Source of the DNA: Echiichthys vipera
Taxonomy: Eukaryota; Chordata; Actinopteri; Perciformes; Trachinidae
DNA: 64,000 bases
Assembly: GCA_963691815.1 (NCBI GenBank)
Contig: OY829645.1
Coordinates: forward strand, 13,332,556 to 13,396,555
Reading direction: 5' to 3'
Position 1 is the first letter of the stretch; each line of letters opens with the position of its first letter. Below are positions 54,509-64,000 of the stretch, piece by piece. Made by a program: the position numbers and the translations under genes. Under the pieces are notes generated by a model. It saw only the letters and a program-made list of their open reading frames with translations. It did no database searches and was not told the DNA's origin.

Positions 54509-57500
54509 ACCGTACACTTGCTAATGTTACACACACAACCTACACAGTCATTTCTTAAAAGGAGTTTGGTACTTTTATAACACATTTTAGTGTAAAATCA
54601 TCTTGAAAATGCCTCTAAAAAATCCAAGATGCTTAGTCCGGATGAGGAGTCAATTTAGGCCCTGTCACGGTGCCGTCCATTATGGTTATTGAAGGAAGTC
54701 TTTTCACATTAGTGAAGTTTGGCCTTCCAACAAATATACAGTGTAGACATACTGCTGCAGGTAAAAAATAACACGTTTTGGTCTTTAGACTATCATTTAG
54801 AGGTATGACACCAACAGACTTGATCTATCTAGATCAGGGGTGCCCAATCCTGCTCCTGGAGAGCTACTGTCCTGCATGTTTTAGGTTTTTCCCTGCTCTA
54901 ACACACCTGAGTCTGTCAATAGAGCTCTAACGACGTCGAAACCAACTGCCCACCACCGACTGTCACTCTAACGACGGGCGTGGGCACTTGGAGCACAAAG
55001 GGTTTCAGTGACATCATCGGCCTTGTGAGAGGTTAAATACTTGGATCTCCACACCAGTTAGTTGGACCAGTCCCAGCCTGGTCAGATGCGTACATGAACT
55101 GATGAAGCCTCTTGGATGAGAGGTGAAACGTCTTCCTAGACAAACAACCAGTCCAGTTGTTTTTGACTGAAATTGCTTTGAGGATAACGATGACCTGGAC
55201 GAATGAGAACATTCACAGGCCCACCTGAGTCTAATGATTATCAAACCAGTGAAAAGCTTCAGCAGCTTGATAACGAGCACATCATTAGACTCAGGTGTGT
55301 TAGAGCAGGGAAAAACCTAAAACATGCAGGACAGTAGCTCTCCAGGAGCAGGATTGGGCACCCCTGATCTAGATTATAAAATATTAGGAAAATGTTCCAG
55401 TAAACAGGAGTTGCCCTCCCTCTGTACAAACCGTGTGTAGTTTGTCCTCAGGCTTCAAAGGTATTTGTCCTCTCCATGTCATCATCATGATCAAAGTGCG
55501 TTTAGGAATTGAAACCCAACTTGAATGTGGATTTGCCCATTAAGTAGTGAAAGTCAAACCTTATCATCCATGTAAAATAAATTTGTTTTTGGCATTTATA
55601 TATACATACACTTTTTTCTGCATTTACCTCCTTTCAAAGTAAACACAGCTTGACGCACAGCTCTGCTGCAGAAATTTAGAACCATTGTTGCTTTAGTTAG
55701 TTTGAGTTGAATCCACCAACCTCCCACCTACCCTTCATACTGAAGTGAAAGAGCAGTCGTGTGTGTGTGTGTGTGTGTGTGTTTCCACTCACTTCCTGTG
55801 CCTCCTTTTTGAACCCACTGAGATTGCCAGGTAGCCTGTGTCATTCAAAGGAACCATGGTATTTTTAAATGTATGCTGTATTTATGTCACACAAGACTGT
55901 GTTTTTATACGGCAGCGCAAACATTACTGTTTGATTTAGGTGATATTTGTCTACAGAGCAGCGTACTCAGCAAAAACACCTCTCACTCTGACCCTGGCTT
56001 GCCTCTTTTCCTTGGATATTTCATGCAATTTATTCAGGGGCGTGGCTGTTAAATACACAGCTGTGATTCATTAAGTTAATCAGTAATAGCAGATTCCAGT
56101 TTATTGAGCTGTATCATCCTCCTGATCACACCCCTGCTATTTGTAAGGCTGTGCTTCCTCCTGTCTTCCACTTTCTCTCCACCTCATTCACACACTCACA
56201 CACACACAGGGCACATTAGAGGCTTTACAGTAAGCTTATTATGAAGCGGGGGTCGCATCGACCTCCCCTTGGTTTAGGCTGTGATGGCAGACGTGTTTTA
56301 GACCCAGTTGATGCCTTGTCAACAATCGCGACAGCCTATCCTTGTTTAGGAGGTAGGAACAATATTTGAAATGTGAGGCTTTTCACAGATATGTGCTCAC
56401 AGTTCCATAAAGAAACCTGTGGTCACTGTCTTCAAAATGTTCTTTGAGTTTGAATTGCTGGTCAGGCGGTTTGTTATACAATTCAATTAAATTTTATTGA
56501 TAGTGCCAAATCATAACAAAAGTTATCTCAGGACACTTCACAGAGTAGGTATAGACCACACTCTATGACTTATTTATGATTTACATAGACCCAATAATTC
56601 CTCGGTAGAGTACGGTGGCAACGAAAACCTTCCCTATAACAGGCAGGAATGTCAGACAGACCCAGCTCTGTGGAGGACGGACATCTGTCTGCACCGGTTG
56701 GGGGGGAAGAAAAGGAGGGAGAAAAGACGGACAGATGGACAGAGAGAGACAAAGACAAATCCAGTAACTATAACAATATCTATAGTAATGTGAATATGAC
56801 TTATATGTTATTGCAGTTAAAACAGCAGAATAGTAGGAACAAGCACAGCTAAGGTGATAGAATTTAAAAATGATGATAATTATGGTGGCAGCCATAGAAG
56901 AGAGACAACATCTTGACGGACAAGATGGATTTTCGTGTGACACATGAATGCAATTCATGCTTGATCTTGTTTTATCGCAAGAATCCGGCTGCTGTGCAAG
57001 GTAAAATTGCTGGCATCCTTGAGGCGAAGTTAATTTCAGATTATGTACCCTCAACCCTCCCTTATCTGAAACACTACTCAGTCTCAGCAAGGGCTAAGTA
57101 TGTATCTGACCATTGGAGTAATGTTGTCCAATTGGATGTTGCAGGTTATTTCTCAGCCACACAAGCTGTTATTCCCTGAAACAGTATCACTGCTGTGAGT
57201 CTTAAAGTTGAAATTGTGCTCGCTCTCTCTTCTCAAGCAGAAAATTAATGAAATGACCTAATGACTAATATCTAATTAGTGTGGTCAGCTACTTTCATTG
57301 TTGTGCCAGATACATGCAGGAGAGCTTGACTGGAACATGACTGCATACACCTGGTTACCTGGCCACCCTCCTGGAGGGCTTGGCATAAATGATGTTTTAC
57401 CTTGGTACATATTGTTTCCCCAGTGTAATCACCTGGATGTAACTGTGCAATCAATCTTTAAACTGCAGAAAATAGGTAAAGAAACTTGAATTGAGTGGTC

Positions 57501-60500
57501 AAAGGGCATCATTTTGATATCATGAATGGACATCCCTCCTAGTACTATTTATTAGTTAACCCACACAGGGATTAGTAAACAAGCAATAAAAAATGTTTTT
57601 GATATCAAAGTGGAATTTTTGTTACAGATTGTCTTAAACAAAGGCTTTTTAAGGCACAGAAACAAAATGACATTGCAAGTTATCCAGAGGGAGAACAAAC
57701 TGGATCAGGGTTTTCGATAAATATGTTTGTTGCTGTGTTCTTTAAATATCTTTTATGCTTTGGAATAGATTTGAAGTTCAGTATTTTCTTTTTGAGTTTC
57801 CCCCCAAATCATGATATGAAAGACTTTTCCAGCTAATGGCACAAGTGTTTATACAGTATGTCTAGTAGTTTGTGGCATAACGATATCCTGCTATGACTAC
57901 AGGCGTTTGCCTTCTGAAATACCAAAAATCTGGCTGCAGTTGTAAGATCAGGTCTTCCAAACTCCATGGAAGAGTTGCGTATCTCACCCTACCTGATCAT
58001 TAGTTGCATTTGCTTTTCCTGCTCTTGCCACTATTTAGAACAGTCCCTGACCTCCAGGTGGGTCCAGCAGGTTGAACCCTGGTTTCACCTGTGAACACTT
58101 TGCTGCCTTTCCTCTGTTTACAATCCCCGACACAGTTGCCAACCGGCGGTTATGTAGAGCAGAAAGATCAGGTTGCCTCACTGTTGTTAGCTCCCCGCTC
58201 CTGTGTCGTCTGTGTCAAGAAGCATATGCAAGTAATCATTACTATTAATTTTCTCACCCGCTTTGTGGCATTGGATGCACCCCATTATGGCTCTTCAGAT
58301 CATGACAGGTACCTGAAAAACAATAACTGACCACCACTCAGACAATAACTGAAAACTAACAGTATTTTCAAAGTTATCTCCTGTCCGGTGCTCTTGGCAA
58401 ATCAAAACACAAGATGAAAATTGTAAACGCAGTGTTACCCATAGCACAGTTTTATTGTGCTCTAGCTCACCTTAACTGCCATGTCAGTGTGAAGAGTCGA
58501 GGCTGTGTTACTAATTCATTCGACTCATAATATCTGTGTGTATGGATATGTGCGTGTGAGGTTTGGGCATGTTGTTTGTCCAAATTCCCTGGCAATTAAA
58601 CAGATAATGCTTCCTGCTGAGCTTCTGTTTTTTCACAGCCTTTTTTTGGTGATTCTTTTCTCTCCTTATCTCCCTCTTGTGTTGTCGGTTACGAGTAGCT
58701 GATCTGGCACAGGGCCAAGAGAGAGGACGGCCCCTGCAGGCAAGAGCAGAGTAAACTGGTTTAAAGGGCCAGTTTGCTCTGTCAGAACAGCTTGTCCCCC
58801 ACCCCAACACACACACACACACACACACGCACACCTTTATAACTTCAGATTAGGCCTTGGTTTGCAACATCATTGATTTACTCCTTGAGAGACTGTCTGA
58901 ACATCTGCACAGATATATAAAATTTGAAACAATGTTGCCCCCTTCACGTCATACTTTTTTCCTAGCATAACCCCGCCCTTGGGAGAAAGGGAGACGATGG
59001 TTTGTGTGAAAGGAAGAAAGCTAGACGTTCGGTTTCCCTTAAACCATGTGACCAATTGTGTGGGAGACAGTCTGTCACAGACAACAGCCTGAGCAGGTTA
59101 CTAACCACAGGGCTTCCCTCTTCTATGTGGCTGTTACACATTCCCTCTTTTGTCTCCATCTGAGTGATGTCTCCCGAGTGAGTTGCATTATTATCTTTCA
59201 GAAGCCCAAAAGAAAGTTATCTTCAGTTCTGGTTGTGTTCAAACAGAGCCCAAATAATTAGTGTTATTTGTGTAGTGTGTAAGTTTGCACCTTTTGGTAT
59301 TGCTTTGCAGCTGTCTAATCTGCTGCTCTGTCTTTCCCTCTTGCCTGAAGTGATCCAGAAATCCATTTCAGATTTTCCCTTTAACGTTTGCAAAATGCTG
59401 AAGGTACACAGTGTACTGTGGGAGATGGGGCACTTTGGGCGGGGTGGGGTGTTTTGGGGATCCTTGAAATCCAACTACAGAGCCATTGGGGCTTGAAGAA
59501 AACCCTTTTGGATCTGAATCAGCTAAATGTATTGTATAAAACGTAGTGTAAAACAAAGTAATCTCAGCAGAGTGATTTTATTTGGTAGTTATGAAACTTC
59601 CATACATACTAGATCAAGTCTTTTCATGTGGTTTAGTCGGCAGTATTTAGACTTAACACCGTCTCTTGCATGAATACATAAAATATGAAGTGAATGTTAC
59701 CTGATGAGCTTCGGACTCTTATCTAGCATCAAACCGTTTTTTGGTATTCAGTTTTCCTTAACGCACCTCTCTCTAGAATCCCACGGGTTCAGCCATCACT
59801 GGATGACCGAATCTTCTCCACACAGCCTGGAGTTGCTGCAGTCTACAGCGTGAGTCAATGCACACAGCCCCTCTTACACATGTCCACCTGTGTGCTGCAG
59901 TGCATGTACAGAAAATACACACTTACAGTATACAGAATACACACACATAATAATCATATCTAAAGTATGGACTGGATGTAATTTGCATACACTTTTACCA
60001 TGACTGTACCAAAAGACATATACCCAGTTGCCAGATTATTAGGTACACCTGGCTAAAGCTACTGCAGTCCTGTGCAACACTACCTTCATGAAGGTTGCAG
60101 TGTTTAATTTTTGTTTAAAATGTTTAATAGAGGTGTTGATTTAACTTCTGCTTTATTTTAAGGAGCCTTTGAACTGCATTGCATCTTACTGAGAGGGGTT
60201 TCTAGGATTTAGTCTGCCCTCGTTGATATAAATAGAGTGGACAAAATATTAGAAACTCCTCTCACAGAACATTATAACCATTATAATCATGCTCTTATAT
60301 AGGCTTCATGCCACCCCAAAAACATCAACATATGAGGTGATTCTTTTGCTGTTTTTGACCTGACCACAGAGTGCCACAGACATTGCTGTTTTTTTGAGGC
60401 AGAGCGCCCAACTGAAGTTCAGTGCAGGAGAAACGCACCAGTTTCCTCCTAAGAACATTGTAACCTTTATGAAGGTAGGATTTATTGCATTCGTTTTCAA

Positions 60501-62945
60501 GTGTAAACCCCTTCAAGTGTACCTGATAAACTGGCAACTGAATGTGTGTTGAATTTAATTATGTCATAGCGGTTTGGTACCATGCAAGATGACAGTGCCT
60601 ATAAAACTACACACCCTCCTTAGATTTTTATTTTTTTAATTTAATGTTTTTTTTGAATTGGGTCACAGATTTTTTTGTAAAAAGTGTAAATAAATCTCAG
60701 TAAGAGGTTGAATAGTTTTTACAGGCACTGTAAACATGCATTTGTGTTTTTTATTTATATTGTAAAGAAAGCATGCTTATTAAGACATAATGCTGTGATC
60801 TGACTGCTATGGTGGAAATGTGTCACCCCAGGGAACCTCTGCCATTCACTGTCTCCTTCAGGAGTTGATTAACATTTCCTGTGTCTGAATATTCACATAA
60901 TTCTTGTTGTATCTATTTGAACCTGCCTGGGGCTTCAGCATGCGAGTTAGAGGCTTCAAGATGACTATTAAACATGGTCACAGACATAATCCCAAATTGA
61001 ATATGCATGTCCTTGGTTAAACTTTGGGGGTTTATTGTCTCATCAGTGGTCAGCCACACCTATTGTATCTCCCTAAAGATCAAAACAAACCTGAAATGAC
61101 ATCCTCCTTTCCTCTAAGGACATGACGGTCACCATCTGCAAGTGGGCATTATGTTGTTAAATGATCCGTGTCGAGGATTGCTGCTTGCAGGCCCTCAGAG
61201 CGTTGCTGCACCATTCTGGCCTTCTGGAGGGCAGTGATTCGTTGGAGGGCTTTGTAGGATACCGATTAGTGGCGGACCTACCATTAAATGTTTACGACAG
61301 AAATTAGAAGATAGGAATATTGATTGCTCTTTTCACTTCACATTTTAATGAATTTTCTCACAAAATTAACTGAGCTGACACAATAAATAAAATCATGGCT
61401 CACGCTGAGACATTCCCAACATTTTAATACTATCTTGTCGTGATAATTTGTGGGGAAATATTGGCTTGAGTGTGCTTGTTGGCCCCATAGTGCTTTTATA
61501 TTTTTAATCACTGGCTTTTACAAGCATCGTTTACCAAAGGATTGATTATTTGACACCACAAAGAAGATATTTTCAGTGATGGTAACATTTCTCAAGTATA
61601 ATAGATAGCTGCACATTGCATTAAAATCCACTGTATGTTTGAAGACAGATATATTCAGCTGTGAGCTTATTTATCCACTGTAACACAACAGTACTGGAAA
61701 CACAGCAGCTTCTTGTTAGTTTGAAGGCATTAGGCTGCAACAATGATGGCATGAAACCGTTGTTCTCTGCAGTGGATGCGGAGCTTGTACACTCTCTTTT
61801 TCCGTCCTCTCATGTACAGCTCCTATACAGCCGCTTGCCTCCCCTCCCCCATCTCATCACTCTATGTCCTCAAAATCAGTCACTCGCCTGAAGCAGAGCA
61901 GGCTCCTCCCCTGGCAACAGCGGCTAGATTAGTTGGTTTATCCTAGGTCATCTGAGGGAAGTGGGCCACACATAGAAGATGGAGCGATGCAGAAGGGATT
62001 GGTACTATAGAAGCTGTACGGGCGATTGGCCTGTAGATTTGAATATAATTTCCTTTTTGAGCTGTAGAATGCTTAACATTATGCTTTATTAGAGCTGTCA
62101 AAGATTTATGGTCCAGGATGTGTAGCGATTTTAAAACAAAAAAGGAAAAAAAAGGCAGAGAGAGGGCTGTCTCTGTCTCAGTGCCTCCTGCTTTCTTCCT
62201 GCAGTATCCTGTCTCATTCCCTGGTGTGTCAGGTTTGCTGCAGCAACAAGCGGCACCTGCAGTGGTGCCAGCCCACAGCTGCAACAGCCAAGGCCCATCC
62301 GGCCACACCACAGACTAAGAAGAGCTGAGTCAAATCTCTGAGTCCTTCATTGGCCCATATTGACAAGGCTTGTTTAGCATGATACGGTTGTATCTAATAT
62401 ATCAGATGCACTCTGTTTATCACAGATGAGTGGGATTTGTAATATGATTGCTTGGCCCAGTTTTGCCATTTGAGGCCAAGACATCCTTGCACAGCATAGC
62501 TTGGCACAGCAGGCTGCATAGGAGAGTCAGAGCCAACTCCTGCAGGCTTCAACACCCATCCACAGCACAGGTCTTCACCTCTGCACACATACTGGGGGCT
62601 AATCCTTGAGCTTTAGCTTAATTTACATTCCTCAGCAGGAGGGAGGACTAATGACCTGTGGAATCTTGCCTCCACCGTGCCTCGTCTGCATCAGTGGTTG
62701 TGTTTGTTTGTGTGTGTATGTGTTTGTATCAGTTGTTTTGTGTGTGTGTCTAACCTTACTTTTTTTCTGTGACACAGGTACCCAGGCATGCTGGCTCTCC
62801 TTACACTGCTCATGACATCACAAAGGGACACCCGAACTTGGCAGGCACCCCCCCTGGTCATGCCCACTCCCCAGCACTCTCTCAGGTTTCACTACCCACA
62901 GCTTCCCCATATCGCTACCCTAAGGGCTGGGAGGCAGGCGGAGGG
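49368..62945 (+). CDS. eif4g3: Eukaryotic initiation factor 4G3, N-terminal exons (partial)
   Basis: eIF4G3 bridges cap-binding eIF4E, helicase eIF4A and eIF3 on mRNA in the cytoplasm. Three coding exons join in phase 0: 49368-49430, 59793-59849 and 62778-62945, 96 residues in all. The protein begins MSLPPKVVPKP, then carries PSLDDRIFSTQPGVAAVYS and SPYTAHDITKGHPNLAGTPP. The last block looks like the N-terminal extension of long vertebrate EIF4G3 isoforms, from memory. No conserved domain falls in this part; PABP-, eIF4E- and MIF4G-binding regions must lie beyond the right edge. Position next to ece1, as in human 1p36.12, is the strongest support. EIF4G1 is the alternative but fits the synteny less well. 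Confidence 0.78.
50217..50281. repeat. Compound (AT)n(AC)n microsatellite
   Basis: About 50 bases of AT followed by about 14 bases of AC. Confidence 0.96.
51984..52421 (+). mobile_element. PIF/Harbinger-like element remnant
   Basis: Ends agggcgcagtactgcgccc and agtgcgccc are inverted and flanked by TTA (51981-51983, 52422-52424), the 3-base target expected for this superfamily. Inside, near 52171-52282, a frame reads MPPKGWQWFDAEGKCLLQIW, then TDETFIRSSDK, like the Myb/SANT-type DNA-binding protein of Harbinger elements, before a stop. Confidence 0.65.
54026..54253 (+). repeat. Dispersed repeat family B, copy 2
   Basis: Partner of 12991-13217, same orientation, in eif4g3 intron 1. Low-complexity A/T-rich sequence on both sides hides the ends. 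Confidence 0.75.
54452..54507. repeat. (CT)n microsatellite
   Basis: About 55 bases of CT with one TTT break near 54476. Confidence 0.97.
54835..55366. mobile_element. hAT MITE, copy 2, interrupted by another element
   Basis: Arms 54835-54914 and 55287-55366 are perfect 80-base inverted repeats beginning caggggtgcccaatcc. Flanked by ATCTAGAT on both sides (54827-54834, 55367-55374). Same family as 48222-48417. Confidence 0.95.
54915..55221 (+). mobile_element. 307-base retro-insert nested in hAT MITE
   Basis: Lies between copies of CACCTGAGTCT (54904-54914 and 55222-55232). Contains gatgaagcctcttggatgag and aggtgaaacgtcttcc, a motif common in vertebrate repeat 3' ends. Family uncertain (a non-LTR or Penelope-like tail). 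Confidence 0.75.
55757..55782. repeat. (GT)n microsatellite
   Basis: About 13 GT units in eif4g3 intron 1. Confidence 0.97.
56480..56830 (+). repeat. Interspersed repeat family C, copy 3 (longest)
   Basis: In eif4g3 intron 1. Holds the same 5' block, then a purine-rich zone (agaaaaggagggagaaaaga) and the tail. A minus-strand ORF here is not a gene. Confidence 0.8.
59793..59849 (+). CDS. eif4g3: eif4g3 second coding exon
   Basis: 19 codons, PSLDDRIFSTQPGVAAVYS, between gggttcag and gtgagt. An upstream acceptor (ctctctag, exon from 59777) would put the exon-1 frame into a stop, so 59793 is preferred. Confidence 0.65.
60025..60540. mobile_element. Non-autonomous DNA transposon with 24-base inverted ends
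   Basis: Left cagttgccagattattaggt and right, in reverse, cagttgccagtttatcaggt differ at two positions. 516 bases. The flanking 8 bases (catatacc / aatgtgtg) do not match, so the target duplication is lost or the superfamily differs from hAT. In eif4g3 intron 2. Confidence 0.75.
60593..60730. mobile_element. Tc1/mariner-like MITE
   Basis: 138 bases with ends cagtgcctataaaa and ttttacaggcactg, inverted copies with one mismatch; TA follows the right end, GA (possibly mutated TA) precedes the left. Confidence 0.7.
62778..62945 (+). CDS. eif4g3: eif4g3 third coding exon
   Basis: 56 codons, VPRHAGSPYTAHDITKGHPN, then Pro/Ser-rich to YPKGWEAGGG. Acceptor gtgacacag after a T-rich run, donor gtgagt, both phase 0. 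Confidence 0.78.
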
Positions 62946-64000
62946 GTGAGTTAGTTCATCACTGTGCCCGCCATCAACGTTTCTGAATTTGATCTGTCAA
63001 TTTGTCTGCTTGCTTTTATGTCTTGTGTAGGGGCTCTCATTGTAATCACATCCTGAAAAACCTTTCATAAAGATATTATGGTTTGCATGCCTAAATTAAG
63101 TTTATTGTTTTTTTAGATTAGATTTGTTTTTCTCAAAATTAAAGGGTTTTTGTGCAACTTCTTTCACTGAATTTCAATTCTTAAATTGTAACATCTATTT
63201 TGAGATAATGCAGTAAAAATGTATGCAGTATATTCTGCCCATTTGCCTGGTACTTAGCCTGTATTATTTTTCTTTTTACATATTTTATTTTGCGGTTTGT
63301 CACATTTCTTTTCCTAATACAGTAGTAAGCCATGTTTGCGTGATTGTTTAAATTCAGAAAGAACTATGTTCAAAATCTCTATACACTGGTGCCTAATAAG
63401 TGACAAACATACGTCTACTGTATTCTCTATACTACACATGTTTCCTGATAAGAGTCTGGAGTCAGCAAACCTAACATTCATGTAGCAAAATGGAGATAAA
63501 CAGTATATTATGGTAAGGTTTTTAGGAGTTTTGCATTTACACATTTGAATTAAGGTCAGCACCTAGAGGAAATGTGAGTGAACAATTGGAAAACATGGGT
63601 TTGAACTCAGAACCTTCTTGCTGTGAGGTTGTGGAATAAACCACAAGGATTGAGTGATGTTTTGATGTACGTGCTAACTGTCACTGATCATTGTCTGGTT
63701 TGTCAGCAACTTTGGACAGCTGCAAAAGCTTTTTGTCCCTATAGGAGAGAGGACTACATTGTTTTCGTCATATTGATAAAACCACACCACAGGAATCACC
63801 TGTCAGTCATGTCAAATGCTATGTGGAGCCAGACCTCTGAGCATGCAGCTGAAAGAGGTCCTCTTTCAACTTCAGCATCATCAATTTCAAATTTTAAAGC
63901 CTTTTCATGTTTAGACCAAGGTTGTTTAGGTAAAAGCTCTGCAATAAGGGGGGAAATAATTTATCAGGATACGTTAATCATGGATGTGGGTGTAAAGGTG
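62946..64000. other. eif4g3 intron 3 (partial)
   Basis: No exon, RNA gene or clear repeat was recognised up to the window edge. Confidence 0.6.

Larger units (their letters stand above)
49431..59792. other. eif4g3 intron 1
   Basis: 10.4 kb. Holds a TA/CA microsatellite, a Harbinger-like element, repeat B, a hAT MITE with nested insert, repeat C, and CT and GT tracts. No exon was recognised; the 113-codon ORF at 52801-53142 is not supported. Confidence 0.65.

Noticed and set aside
56913..57179. 88-codon plus-strand ORF after repeat C
   Set aside because: Sounds protein-like (ILEAKLISDYVPS) but no family recognised and no splice signals at its ends; may be part of an unknown transposon.
59777..59849. 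Longer version of eif4g3 exon 2 using the ctctctag acceptor
   Set aside because: From the exon 1 donor in phase 0 it reaches TGA within ten codons.

Overview
The window is nuclear DNA from a ray-finned fish, most likely a percomorph teleost. Genes are split into many short exons with GT-AG introns, repeats are of teleost type (L1 and L2 LINEs, hAT and Harbinger-like MITEs, long CA/GT tracts), and there are no bacterial-style operons. Three protein genes are recognised by assembling exons in phase. They are alpl (tissue-nonspecific alkaline phosphatase, minus strand, 3' part outside the window), ece1 (endothelin-converting enzyme 1, plus strand, complete coding sequence) and the 5' end of eif4g3 (plus strand, running off the right edge). 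The set and orientations match human 1p36.12 as I recall it, so this is an old vertebrate gene block.

Layout: 1-16.74 kb is alpl in reverse, with a TATA-type promoter and non-coding first exon near 16.7 kb, coding exons at 13.6, 12.1, 10.0, 8.7 and 0.1 kb, and an 8.4 kb intron filled by an old L2 LINE that was split by a 5.5 kb L1 LINE. 16.8-19.5 kb is intergenic with a candidate DNA transposon. 19.5-47.5 kb is ece1: a CpG-rich candidate distal promoter, a second start at 29.07 kb, and 18 coding exons that join without a frame break into a 752-residue protein (766 from the upstream ATG), ending with a polyadenylation signal at 47.50 kb. 47.5-48.9 kb is the ece1-eif4g3 gap with a hAT MITE. 48.9 kb to the end is the eif4g3 promoter, first coding exon, a 10.4 kb intron with several dated transposon insertions, and two further coding exons.

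The genes do not form one pathway. ALPL is a GPI-anchored ectoenzyme of mineralisation, ECE1 is a membrane zinc protease that makes endothelin, and eIF4G3 is a translation scaffold. I found no novel multi-gene system. The points most worth checking are a 45-residue membrane microprotein ORF inside alpl intron 1, a uORF whose stop overlaps the eif4g3 start (ATGA), conservation of the ECE-1d/ECE-1c alternative N-termini, and several nested transposons whose target-site duplications can be read directly.
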